A stretch of 15,323 nucleotides of DNA from DAOTTW01 sp034437615 (lineage in GTDB: Bacteria; Chloroflexota; Anaerolineae; Aggregatilineales; Phototrophicaceae), in contig DAOTTW010000281.1 in NCBI GenBank assembly GCA_034437615.1, forward strand, positions 1 through 15,323, written 5' to 3'. Shown here one piece after another: positions 1 to 6,832 of the stretch. The notes beneath the pieces are model-generated. The model saw nothing but the letters and a program-made list of their open reading frames with translations, did not search any database and was not told the DNA's origin. Every line of letters begins with the position of its first letter. The stretch's first letter is position 1. Both the position numbers and the translations under genes were made by a program.

Positions 1-444
1 GTGGACATCAGCGTGAACGAACTGGATAGCAGCCCCGGCCTGGTCGCAGGTGAATTCTTCAACCTGGAACTGAGCTTCGACGGTAGCGCCGACGGCATCC
101 GCGTAGACTTCGACCCGTCCGTGCTGAGCGCCACCGCGCTGCGCCAGACGGCATCCGCGCAGAACGCCAGCATCGGCAGTGGCCAGATCGACGGCCTGAG
201 CAGCGCCGACACCGCGACGATCCGTATGCGTGTGGAAGCTGGCGGCGTCTCTGCTGTGAATGTGGTGGACGCGGCTGGTAACGTGGTCGCTAGCATCGAC
301 ATCGCTGCGGCGGCGGCTGTGCCCGTGCCTGTCGGCGAGCGTGGTAGCGCCGATGGCCTGAGCAGCCCGAACACCATCGACGGCACCGACAACCCCGCAA
401 CGGATGCGACGCCTAACGCGCCGGTTCCGGTTGGCGGGCGCTAA
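1..444 (+). CDS. 3' end of a probable secreted beta-sandwich protein (partial)
   Basis: The reading frame is already open at base 1, so this is best read as the C-terminal 147 residues of a longer protein. The GTG at base 1 need not be a start. Residues about 18-105 alternate hydrophobic and polar residues as in a beta-sandwich, and the stretch around FDPSVLSA resembles the strand-loop of cohesin-like or other Ig-like extracellular domains (a weak family impression only). The tail is low in complexity and rich in Ala, Pro, Asp, Thr and Asn, with two PVPVG motifs, as expected of a linker or exposed terminus. There is almost no Lys. No catalytic motif is visible. The gene ends in TAA and a terminator follows 45 bases later, so it is not part of the downstream operon. 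Its function is unknown. Confidence 0.6.
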   Translation: MDISVNELDSSPGLVAGEFFNLELSFDGSADGIRVDFDPSVLSATALRQTASAQNASIGSGQIDGLSSADTATIRMRVEAGGVSAVNVVDAAGNVVASIDIAAAAAVPVPVGERGSADGLSSPNTIDGTDNPATDATPNAPVPVGGR

Positions 445-488
445 ACGACGCAGCGCGTCTGTGTAACAATGCAAATGCCAAATGCCAG

Positions 489-511
489 GGGGCGCACACG
501 CGCCCTCTTTT
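489..511 (+). terminator. Rho-independent terminator after the edge gene
   Basis: A 6-bp perfect stem GGGCGC/GCGCCC with an ACAC loop is followed directly by TCTTTTGT. A second small hairpin (GACGC/GCGTC, 447-459) precedes it. The ATG at 482 that opens the longest frame of the next gene lies just upstream of this stem, which argues against that start. Confidence 0.75.
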
Positions 512-530
512 GTATCTATGCAACGCACAC

Positions 531-536
531 AAAGGA
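531..536 (+). promoter_or_regulatory. Ribosome binding site that selects the GTG start at 545
   Basis: AAAGGA lies 8 bases before an in-frame GTG at 545. The alternative in-frame ATGs have no comparable site: the ATG at 482 sits against the terminator stem and the ATG at 518 follows the T-run. Confidence 0.6.
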
Positions 537-544
537 CGCAGCAC

Positions 545-1465
545 GTGCAGCATTACCGTATGCACGGCCTGACAATCGCCTCAGATTTGCCACTACACGC
601 CACAGCAGCAGCGGGCAACGTGCCGCCTGATGTCACAATCCAGATAGGCGCGGTGCCGCAGCAGCTTAGCGGACCCGCCGCAAGCGGCGTCTTCTATGCA
701 ATCCAGCCGCAACGCTTGCTGTTGACCATCCCGCGCATCGCACGCTATCTGGTGCAGGATGGCAACACGATCACGGTTCAACCCGCAGACGACGCGCCAA
801 CGCAATCTGTGACGTTGTTCCTGTATGGCTCACCGTTGGCGGCCTTGCTACAGCAGCGCGGCCTGCTGACGCTGCACGCCGCCGCCATCAAAACGCCACA
901 GGGCGCGGTCTTGCTGGTCGGCCAGAGCAGCAGCGGCAAAACCACGCTGGCGGCGGCCTGCTGGCAGCGCGGCTTGCCTGTGCTGGCGGATGACATCGTG
1001 GCCACATCAGCGCAGAGCTTGCAGGTCGTGCCGCAGATGCCCTATTTGCGCGTCTGGCCCCGCACGCTGAAGGCCATCGGCCAGGCTTATACAGACCCCG
1101 ATGCAGCGCAAGCCGATGCGATTGATGCAAGGTTCCCGCGTGTGCGCCCGGAGCTTGAGAAGCGTTGGTTGTCGCTGGGTGATGGCTACTGTGAGCAAGC
1201 GCTGCCACTACACGCGATCTATCTGATCTTGCCACCACACCGCGACGAGGCGACGCTGGAAACGCTTGGGGGCCTGGAAAAAGTGGCACTGCTGAAGCGC
1301 AACACGTATCTCCGCGCATTCCTGGAGCAAACCGGGCGCGATGTCTGGCATTTGCAGCAGTGTACGCGCATCGCGCAGCGCGTGCGTATATTGCGCCTGA
1401 AGCGTCCACGCCGCCGCTTTGACCTAGACCGCGTGCTTGACCGCCTGCAAGCGGATTGGACCTAG
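545..1465 (+). CDS. HprK-like serine kinase of the lasso-peptide cluster
   Basis: With the GTG start at 545 the protein has 306 residues. A Walker A loop GQSSSGKTT lies at residues 126-134, preceded by the LLTLHAAAI strand typical of HPr-kinase-like proteins. ADDI at 148-151 matches the acidic Walker B-like site. The N-terminal ~100 residues form a variable domain unlike that of true HPr kinase/phosphorylase, and the C-terminus is very basic. HprK-like proteins in lasso-peptide clusters (paeninodin type) phosphorylate a serine at the peptide C-terminus, and the precursor encoded at 4789 ends in Gly-Ser-Ile. The gene is first in a tight run with the sulfotransferase, whose ATG follows 7 bases after this stop. 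The cluster role is an inference from context. No PTS HPr gene is nearby. Confidence 0.8.
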   Translation: MQHYRMHGLTIASDLPLHATAAAGNVPPDVTIQIGAVPQQLSGPAASGVFYAIQPQRLLLTIPRIARYLVQDGNTITVQPADDAPTQSVTLFLYGSPLAALLQQRGLLTLHAAAIKTPQGAVLLVGQSSSGKTTLAAACWQRGLPVLADDIVATSAQSLQVVPQMPYLRVWPRTLKAIGQAYTDPDAAQADAIDARFPRVRPELEKRWLSLGDGYCEQALPLHAIYLILPPHRDEATLETLGGLEKVALLKRNTYLRAFLEQTGRDVWHLQQCTRIAQRVRILRLKRPRRRFDLDRVLDRLQADWT

Positions 1466-1472
1466 CCACGTC

Positions 1473-2330
1473 ATGAAAGCAAACGGCATCTTCTGGATTG
1501 CATCCTATCCCAAGAGCGGCAACACCTGGATGCGCATCTTCCTGACGAATTACTGGCGCAACGCCAGACATCCAGCGGACATCAACCAGCTAGACCGCAC
1601 GCCGATTTCAAGTGCGCGGCCCCTCTTCGATGAGTATGCAGGCATCGAAGCCTCGGATTTGACCTATGATGAGGTGCAGCTTGCGCGGCCACAGGTGTAT
1701 CGGCTGCATGGGCGGCATGGCCTCCATTATATGAAGGCGCACGATGCCTATATCACACTCCCGGACGGCAACCCGCTTTTCCCGGTGGATGTCACACGCG
1801 GCGCACTCTACATGATCCGTAATCCGCTGGATGTGGCCGTGTCGTATGCGGCGCATGATGGCGTGTCGCTTGAGCGCATTATCGAGCGCATGGCGACACC
1901 GGATGCGATTCTGGCCAATCATCCGCGTGATCTGCCGGACCAACTGCCGCAGCAAATTCTATCATGGAGCGGCCACGTAGAAAGCTGGTTGCAGGCCCCG
2001 GTGCCCGTGCTGGTCGTGCGTTATGAGGATTTATCGCGTGACCCAGCGACGTACTTCGGGCAGGTCGTGCGCTTCGTCGGTGAGCCGTTCGACCCGCTGC
2101 GCCTACGGCGTGCGATTGCCTTCTCTAGCTTCAGCGAAGTGCGCAAGCAGGAAGACGCATCCGGCTTCCGGGAGCGCACAGCACCGAGCCAGCGCTTTTT
2201 TCGTCAGGGCAAAAGCGGTAATTGGCGCGACCACCTGACGCCAGAGCAAGCACAGCAGATCACCAGCGACCATCGCGCCATGATGCAGCGCTTCGGCTAC
2301 CTGACGCCGGATGGTGAGAGTGTATACTGA
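1473..2330 (+). CDS. PAPS-dependent sulfotransferase
   Basis: The protein has 285 residues from the ATG at 1473. An upstream TTG at 1437 would overlap the kinase and is less likely. The 5'-phosphosulfate loop SYPKSGNTW is at residues 11-19, MKAH at about 87-90 matches the KTH motif with the catalytic His, and RNPLDVAVSY at 116-125 is the 3'-phosphate-binding segment. The C-terminal FFRQGKSGNWRDHLT matches the G-x-x-G-x-W region of the sulfotransferase family. The enzyme would move a sulfuryl group from PAPS to a hydroxyl or amine. Its stop overlaps the start of the lasso cyclase by one base, so translational coupling is likely. A lasso-peptide target (for instance the Tyr-Tyr in the predicted core) is inferred from position. 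A small molecule or glycan acceptor cannot be excluded. Confidence 0.88.
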   Translation: MKANGIFWIASYPKSGNTWMRIFLTNYWRNARHPADINQLDRTPISSARPLFDEYAGIEASDLTYDEVQLARPQVYRLHGRHGLHYMKAHDAYITLPDGNPLFPVDVTRGALYMIRNPLDVAVSYAAHDGVSLERIIERMATPDAILANHPRDLPDQLPQQILSWSGHVESWLQAPVPVLVVRYEDLSRDPATYFGQVVRFVGEPFDPLRLRRAIAFSSFSEVRKQEDASGFRERTAPSQRFFRQGKSGNWRDHLTPEQAQQITSDHRAMMQRFGYLTPDGESVY

Positions 2331-4183
2331 TGAGCGGTATCACGGGCATTTTGCGCCTGAGCGACGACGCACCACTTATCACGCCTGAAACGCTGCAAGG
2401 GCCGATGGCTGCAATCGCGGCCTATGGTGGCGACGACAGCGCAATCTGGCACGATGACCATGCAGCGCTCGGTCAACAGACGCTTTGGGTCACACAACCA
2501 CACAAGCAGGGCGTGCAATCGTCGGCTGATGGCCGTTATTATATAACGTTCGATGGTCGCCTGGATGATAGCGATACGCAAGCAGACGAAAATCATGCGC
2601 AAAAGCTGCTGGCCTGCCTACACGATGCAACGCGCTTGCAGCAACTCAACGGCGAATTCGCCTTCGCCATCTACGACAGCGCAGAGCATAAGCTGCTGCT
2701 CGCACGCGATCACATCGGCGCACGGCCCCTGTATTATGCACGCTCAAAAGACACGTTCGTTTTCGGCACGGACATCGGCGCACTGCTGGCGTATCCTGGC
2801 GTATCCCATGAACTTGATGAAGCTGTCGTCGCGGCATACCTGCTGGATGACGATTTTACGCTCACAGGCCAGACGTTTTACCGTGATGTCTGGAAGTTGC
2901 CGCACGCGCATTATTTGAACGTCACGCCGCAGCGCTTCGAGTTGCATTGCTACTGGCGACCAGAGGATACACAGCCGATCCACTGCAAGACGCTGACCGA
3001 CTATGCTGAATTGCTGCGTGAGCGCGTCTCGCAGGCGGTGGCGTGGCGCGTGCGCACATCCTACCCGGTGGCAGCCCATATCAGCGGCGGATTAGATTCA
3101 AGCAGTGTGGCGGTGCTGGCGGCGCGTCATGTTGCGGCCAATAACGACATTTTCGCGGGTATGGCCTCATGGTCGCCACCCTATGACGACATCGCCTTAC
3201 TGGACGCAGGCGACGAACGCCCACGCATCGACGCAATGGCCGCAGCCGAAAACGCCGATGTGCTCTATACGCGCATGGATGGCCACAAACTACGCGCCTT
3301 TTTGCAGCAGGACATCAGCCGCATGGGATGGGTCAGCCTGTCGATAGAGCCGCAGGTGTTGCAGCAGGTGCAGGCGCGGGGCGCACGGGTGTTGCTCAGC
3401 GGCTGGGGTGGCGACGAAGCCGCGACCACCAACGCAAAGGGGCTACTGGCTGAATTGCTGCTGCGGGGGCGCTGGCTGGCACTGCTGCGTGACCTGCGTG
3501 ATTTAACGGGCTGGCGGCGTGCTGCATTGCGGGCAGAATTGCGGCGTGAGTTGCCTTCATTGCTGCCCACCTTGATCGCAGGCCGTGATGACAGTGGGGC
3601 TGCGCCGCCATACATCGCGCCGGATTTTGCACAGCGCACCGAACAGCAACGCCTTGAGCGCGTAACACCGTATCGGGCGGCGCGTTTTCGGCGCGTGCGC
3701 AGCGTGCGACAATCACAGTTTATTCGCATCCGGCGCGGTCATATCAGTGTGCGCATGGAAGCCTGGGCCATCGCCGGGGCACAGCATGGCGTCCTCTACA
3801 GCTATCCGCTGACTGACCGCCGCGTGCTGGAAGCTGCCTTCTCTATCCCCACCGAATACTATCTACAGCAGGGCATCCGGCGCTACATCTTCCGTGTGGC
3901 CATGCAGGGCATCCTGCCAGATGAAACACGCTGGCATACCAGCAAATACGATGCCGCGCTGGAAGTCAGCCGTAGACGAATGCGCCTGCAACTGTGGCGG
4001 ATGCTGGCTGATGAGGTCGCCGCCGGCTTGTGGGCTGATGACGTGCCCTGGCTGGATATGCCGCGTGTGCGTGCCCACCTGAGCGCCGCACCACAACAGA
4101 TGACGCGAGAATATGCACTGCGGCTATTACAGTTGCGGCGTGCGATTGTCGCTTATCATCTCTGGCAGATACACATGACGTAA
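2330..4183 (+). CDS. Asparagine-synthetase-like lasso cyclase (C protein)
   Basis: The protein has 617 residues in two domains. The N-terminal ~200 residues look like a class II glutamine amidotransferase fold, but the sequence starts M-S-G instead of M-C-G, so the catalytic Cys2 is absent and glutamine hydrolysis is not expected. The C-terminal domain keeps the ATP pyrophosphatase loop SGGLDSS at 252-258 and LLSGWGGDEA at about 355-364. Lasso cyclases of this family adenylate the ring Glu or Asp of the precursor core and let the N-terminal amine attack to form the macrolactam. Assignment as a lasso cyclase rather than an asparagine synthetase rests on the missing Cys, the nearby PqqD-like protein and the precursor gene. 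It overlaps the sulfotransferase by one base, and a terminator follows at once. Confidence 0.85.
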   Translation: MSGITGILRLSDDAPLITPETLQGPMAAIAAYGGDDSAIWHDDHAALGQQTLWVTQPHKQGVQSSADGRYYITFDGRLDDSDTQADENHAQKLLACLHDATRLQQLNGEFAFAIYDSAEHKLLLARDHIGARPLYYARSKDTFVFGTDIGALLAYPGVSHELDEAVVAAYLLDDDFTLTGQTFYRDVWKLPHAHYLNVTPQRFELHCYWRPEDTQPIHCKTLTDYAELLRERVSQAVAWRVRTSYPVAAHISGGLDSSSVAVLAARHVAANNDIFAGMASWSPPYDDIALLDAGDERPRIDAMAAAENADVLYTRMDGHKLRAFLQQDISRMGWVSLSIEPQVLQQVQARGARVLLSGWGGDEAATTNAKGLLAELLLRGRWLALLRDLRDLTGWRRAALRAELRRELPSLLPTLIAGRDDSGAAPPYIAPDFAQRTEQQRLERVTPYRAARFRRVRSVRQSQFIRIRRGHISVRMEAWAIAGAQHGVLYSYPLTDRRVLEAAFSIPTEYYLQQGIRRYIFRVAMQGILPDETRWHTSKYDAALEVSRRRMRLQLWRMLADEVAAGLWADDVPWLDMPRVRAHLSAAPQQMTREYALRLLQLRRAIVAYHLWQIHMT

Positions 4184-4222
4184 AAAACCTGAAGGCGTAT
4201 ACAGTGATCTTTTCAGGTTTTT
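4182..4222 (+). terminator. Terminator hairpin after the cyclase gene
   Basis: AAAAACCTGAA (4183-4193) pairs perfectly with TTCAGGTTTTT (4212-4222) across an 18-base loop. The A-run on one side and T-run on the other would let it work in both directions. It overlaps the cyclase stop codon and separates the kinase-sulfotransferase-cyclase unit from the leader-recognition and precursor genes. Confidence 0.7.
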
Positions 4223-4225
4223 GCA

Positions 4226-4254
4226 TTGAATTATCCCACACTTCTCGCTATGCT
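4226..4254 (+). promoter_or_regulatory. Candidate sigma-70-type promoter for the PqqD-like gene
   Basis: TTGAAT (4226-4231), a 17-base spacer and TATGCT (4249-4254) lie immediately after the terminator and about 50 bases before the start codon. Each box matches the consensus at 4 of 6 positions, so this is a prediction of moderate strength. Confidence 0.45.
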
Positions 4255-4315
4255 TCAGGCGATCAAATGCAATGGAACGATAGGGCTAATCTGACAGCGC
4301 AAACGGGTGATGCTA

Positions 4316-4624
4316 ATGGCCGATGACAATATGCTGACTCTGGATTCTATCGTCGTGCAAAACGCTAACCTGATGTCGAGCGTGATTGATGACGACATCG
4401 TGATGCTAGACGTTGAGCGCGGCGTCTATTATGGTGTGACCAACGTTGGCAGTCGCATCTGGCAATTGATCGAGCAGCCAAGCCGTTTATCCGATGTGCG
4501 CGATCTGTTGCTAAACGAATACGATGTCGATGATGCAACGTGTACGCAGCAGGTGCTAGATTTCGTGCGTGAGCTTCACGGTAAAGGGCTTGTCGAAATC
4601 AGCGATGTCACACAGAAAAGCTGA
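4316..4624 (+). CDS. PqqD-like RiPP recognition element (lasso B1 protein)
   Basis: The protein has 102 residues from the ATG at 4316. ATG 4310 and GTG 4307 are in frame, and the choice among them is uncertain. The order of elements fits the PqqD/RRE family: LDVERGVYYGVTNVGSRIWQLI, then a helix, then a C-terminal helix VLDFVRELHGKGLVEI. These winged-helix-like domains bind the precursor leader by beta-strand addition and deliver it to the peptidase and cyclase. As a stand-alone RRE it corresponds to B1 of split-B lasso clusters. Its normal partner, the transglutaminase-like B2 peptidase, is not encoded before or after it here. It lies between a terminator and the precursor promoter, so it may be transcribed as a short separate unit. 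Confidence 0.85.
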   Translation: MADDNMLTLDSIVVQNANLMSSVIDDDIVMLDVERGVYYGVTNVGSRIWQLIEQPSRLSDVRDLLLNEYDVDDATCTQQVLDFVRELHGKGLVEISDVTQKS

Positions 4625-4646
4625 GCCGATACATAGCCAATGCCAG

Positions 4647-4663
4647 GGCACTATCGCAGTGCC
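4647..4663 (+). other. Hairpin between the PqqD-like gene and the precursor promoter
   Basis: GGCACT and AGTGCC form a 6-bp stem with loop ATCGC. No T-run follows, so it is not a classical intrinsic terminator. It ends 6 bases before the -35 box of the precursor promoter, and could be a weak terminator, an mRNA end or a protein site. Confidence 0.35.
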
Positions 4664-4669
4664 AAAGGC

Positions 4670-4698
4670 TTGCAGTAAACTACCATATCATCTATAAT
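4670..4698 (+). promoter_or_regulatory. Promoter of the lasso precursor gene
   Basis: A perfect TATAAT (4693-4698) lies 17 bases after TTGCAG (4670-4675). Transcription would start near 4705, leaving an untranslated leader of about 85 bases. That leader contains a small TGAG/CTCA hairpin (4756-4767) just before the ribosome binding site. This is the best -10 box in the window, which fits the high expression expected of a RiPP precursor. Confidence 0.65.
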
Positions 4699-4788
4699 GA
4701 CTATGGCATTTGCAATACTGCACAAAACGCGCTATCATCAAACATATTCATTCAGTGAGTTTACTCATTCAACTAAGGATGCGACGCG

Positions 4789-4962
4789 ATGCAGGGCAAT
4801 CACAACGATCAGAAGCAGACGAAAACAGAAGAACAGAAGCGCACCTGGACAGAACCGACCCTCATGCTGCTGGACATGAAATCGACTGAAGGTGGCCAGG
4901 TTACACTGCCGTTCGAGAACACCTACTACAGCACATTCACGGGTCTAGATGGCTCTATCTAA
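4789..4962 (+). CDS. Lasso peptide precursor (57 aa)
   Basis: The gene is short and easily missed. TAAGGA (4774-4779) lies 9 bases before the ATG. The leader (residues 1-34) is hydrophilic and Gln/Lys/Glu-rich and contains W-T-E-P-T-L at 20-25, a variant with Trp for Tyr of the YxxPxL motif bound by lasso RRE proteins. Thr33 would be the conserved Thr at -2 if cleavage is after Glu34. The core would then start at Gly35 with ring GGQVTLPFE, in which Glu43 is at position 9, right for a Gly1-Glu9 lactam. The 14-residue tail is NTYYSTFTGLDGSI, whose Tyr12, Tyr13 and Phe16 are possible steric plugs. W-to-cleavage spacing is two residues shorter than in the fusilassin leader. Other cleavage sites, such as after Gly36, are less consistent. 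The mature product is predicted only. Confidence 0.85.
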   Translation: MQGNHNDQKQTKTEEQKRTWTEPTLMLLDMKSTEGGQVTLPFENTYYSTFTGLDGSI

Positions 4963-4994
4963 GTTTACGCGCTGATCCACAGCCAAATTCTTGT

Positions 4995-6785
4995 ATGGCA
5001 CAGACCAGCGACCTAAGCGGGCGCTTGTTGCGATGGTCTGTGTTTGCTGTACATTCCTCGCGCCTATCTCTGCTGACTTGCTTATGCGGCTTGGCGGCAA
5101 CGCTGGTTCTTGCCCTTGCCGCCTACGGCCCATCCACAAGCGGCCACAATAACCAGATCACCACTGCAAGCGAAGCAACGGGCGCTGTTGTGTCGCGCTT
5201 GCCGCGCAGTGGCTTTTATGATTGGTTCCGTAGCGTTTCCTGGGGCAACCCCGACCCGCGCTACGCCGCCCCCTACGCGCTGATGCCTGTGGACGATGCG
5301 CTTTACATGGCCTTCAGCGCAAGCGTGCCCGTACATCAGCACAATGGCCCGGTCTTTGCGCGTTACACCCGCTCTGATGGCCTCGAATACATCGCGGCCA
5401 TAGATGAGCAAGATAGCAACCGCATCAAACGCCTGGATGATTTGTTGCTGCTGCCGGGTTATGATCCGGCAAACGGCGATGGCTGGAACGCGGGCAATTT
5501 CTACATCTACGACACTGGCGCAGATACATTTGAAAAGCTGCGCTATGCCCGCCCGCAGCCGCACTTCATCCGCGCAACAATAACCGATGAAAACGGTGCC
5601 TACCGCTTTGAGCACCTGCCGCCATCGTCGTATTACCTGCGCTTTATCGCGCCAGCAGGCCAGCGCTGGACGCGCCGCAATGCCAGTGGCCGCAGCGCGC
5701 TGGATAGCGCAGCCGATGCCGACGGCTGGACGACGCACTGCACCACGCTAGAAAGCGCCCCCAGCTTTGAGCGCTCATCCAGCGAAAGCAACATCAACGC
5801 GGGCCTGATCGCCGCCCCCGGCGCTGCGGCAGCACAACCGCACCCCGCACAAACCCCAGACCCCGCCTACACAGTGACCGACCCCGACGCGCCACACTTC
5901 AGCTTAAGCGGCGCTGTCTGGGCCGATGCCGACGCCGACGGGATGCGCAACAACAATGAAGCGGCGGCGGCGGGGGTGCGTGTCGAACTCTACACACGTG
6001 ACCCGTACTTTCCGTGTATGCTGCATGGCAACGGCCTGTACGCCGACCCCCAAACAGACACCATCTACTATGAAGGGGCACGCACGTCCCCGACGCGCTT
6101 TTACATCTCGCAGGATCGTGGCGCGACGTGGCAAGCGGGGCCGTTGGTCGATCAGCGCTGGGCGCAAGACCTGACCAGGCACAACGGCTATTTCTATCGG
6201 CTGGTGCAGTTGCGTGGCGTCGCTGCGCAACCCGTGACCTCTTATGTAATGTACAGCGCTGATTTGATCGAGTGGGCGTACTTGGGGCGTCCACTTGCTG
6301 ACGCTGTTCCTGACGATTTCGCGCACATCCCCGACGCCACCAACAGCCTGCTGACGTTTCAGGATGCGCTGATCGTGCTGCATACATCTGGCCGCTATCT
6401 CTATCGCATCACGCAGGCGGGTGATTATGACCTGATCGCGCTAGATGCGCCGCTTTTCGGGCCGTTGCTGCCGGGGTTCGTGCCGGAGCCGCTGCGTCAG
6501 GATATGAGCGCCGCCGACCTCAGCATCAGCAACCGCTACAACACGCTGGCCAATGCGAACGATGATCTGCTCTACGGCATCGGGGCCGATAATCGCATCT
6601 ATGCCAGCACGGATTTGCACCACTGGCAGCCCATCGCAGATTTTAACGCGGTTGATGCGGCTGCGCCTGCTGTCACGCTGAGCTATTGGCCTGCACAGAA
6701 TGCGCTGATTGTCGCCACCGCCGGGGCCGACGCTGCGCTGTATCGCATCGACCACGCCGCAGTGAAAAATGACCTTGTGCAATGA
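4995..6785 (+). CDS. Secreted or membrane-anchored beta-propeller protein with split SdrD_B insert
   Basis: The protein has 596 residues. A basic N-terminus is followed by a hydrophobic segment at about 23-43, a signal anchor or signal peptide with no clear lipobox. Residues 95-190 and 337-590 look like beta-propeller blades: repeated short strands such as RFYISQDRGATW and IYASTDLHHW, as in sialidase-like or sortilin-like propellers. Between them, about 192-336, lies an insert: TDENGAYRFEHLPP (C-terminal half of an SdrD_B domain), an Ala/Pro-rich linker, then LSGAVWADADADG (N-terminal half of an SdrD_B domain). The ATG follows the precursor stop by 32 bases with no terminator visible between and no clear ribosome binding site, so co-transcription with the precursor is possible. 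No hydrolase domain is seen. Its function is unknown. Confidence 0.75.
   Translation: MAQTSDLSGRLLRWSVFAVHSSRLSLLTCLCGLAATLVLALAAYGPSTSGHNNQITTASEATGAVVSRLPRSGFYDWFRSVSWGNPDPRYAAPYALMPVDDALYMAFSASVPVHQHNGPVFARYTRSDGLEYIAAIDEQDSNRIKRLDDLLLLPGYDPANGDGWNAGNFYIYDTGADTFEKLRYARPQPHFIRATITDENGAYRFEHLPPSSYYLRFIAPAGQRWTRRNASGRSALDSAADADGWTTHCTTLESAPSFERSSSESNINAGLIAAPGAAAAQPHPAQTPDPAYTVTDPDAPHFSLSGAVWADADADGMRNNNEAAAAGVRVELYTRDPYFPCMLHGNGLYADPQTDTIYYEGARTSPTRFYISQDRGATWQAGPLVDQRWAQDLTRHNGYFYRLVQLRGVAAQPVTSYVMYSADLIEWAYLGRPLADAVPDDFAHIPDATNSLLTFQDALIVLHTSGRYLYRITQAGDYDLIALDAPLFGPLLPGFVPEPLRQDMSAADLSISNRYNTLANANDDLLYGIGADNRIYASTDLHHWQPIADFNAVDAAAPAVTLSYWPAQNALIVATAGADAALYRIDHAAVKNDLVQ
5568..6002 (+). 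other. In-frame insert with circularly permuted SdrD_B halves
   Basis: This 145-codon segment reads C-half of SdrD_B, linker, N-half of SdrD_B. Placed in the reverse order the halves would form one ordinary domain (LSGAVWAD...VELYTRD joined to RATITDENGAYRF). With the segment removed, the flanking propeller strands join plausibly. The codons Pro-His-Phe before it (5559-5567) and Pro-Tyr-Phe after it (6003-6011) are a 9-base direct repeat with two mismatches. Boundaries are approximate. Confidence 0.5.
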
Positions 6786-6803
6786 TGGCACCGCACGTAT
6801 ACT
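6775..6803 (+). promoter_or_regulatory. Candidate promoter of the ROK regulator operon
   Basis: TTGTGC (6775-6780), a 17-base spacer and TATACT (6798-6803, 5 of 6 consensus). The -35 box overlaps the last codons of the propeller gene. Transcription would begin near 6810, about 54 bases before the ATG. Confidence 0.5.
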
Positions 6804-6832
6804 AAGAATAGTTAATCAATTTGCTTAAAAAA

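Noticed and set aside
482..544. Longer N-terminus of the HprK-like kinase starting at ATG 482 or 518
   Set aside because: The ATG at 482 lies just before the terminator stem and neither ATG has a ribosome binding site, whereas GTG 545 has AAAGGA at 8 bases.
2330..4183. Genuine asparagine synthetase
   Set aside because: Cys2 is replaced by Ser, so no glutaminase site, and the neighbours (RRE, precursor, kinase) fit lasso cyclization.
4885..4902. Double-glycine (C39) leader cleavage at Gly35-Gly36
   Set aside because: The leader lacks the LSxxEL pattern of C39 substrates, no C39 peptidase or ABC exporter is present, and Gly35 with Thr at -2 and Glu at +9 fits a lasso core better.
4995..6785. 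Lasso isopeptidase
   Set aside because: Known lasso isopeptidases pair a propeller with an alpha/beta-hydrolase domain. No GxSxG nucleophile segment or hydrolase domain is present here.
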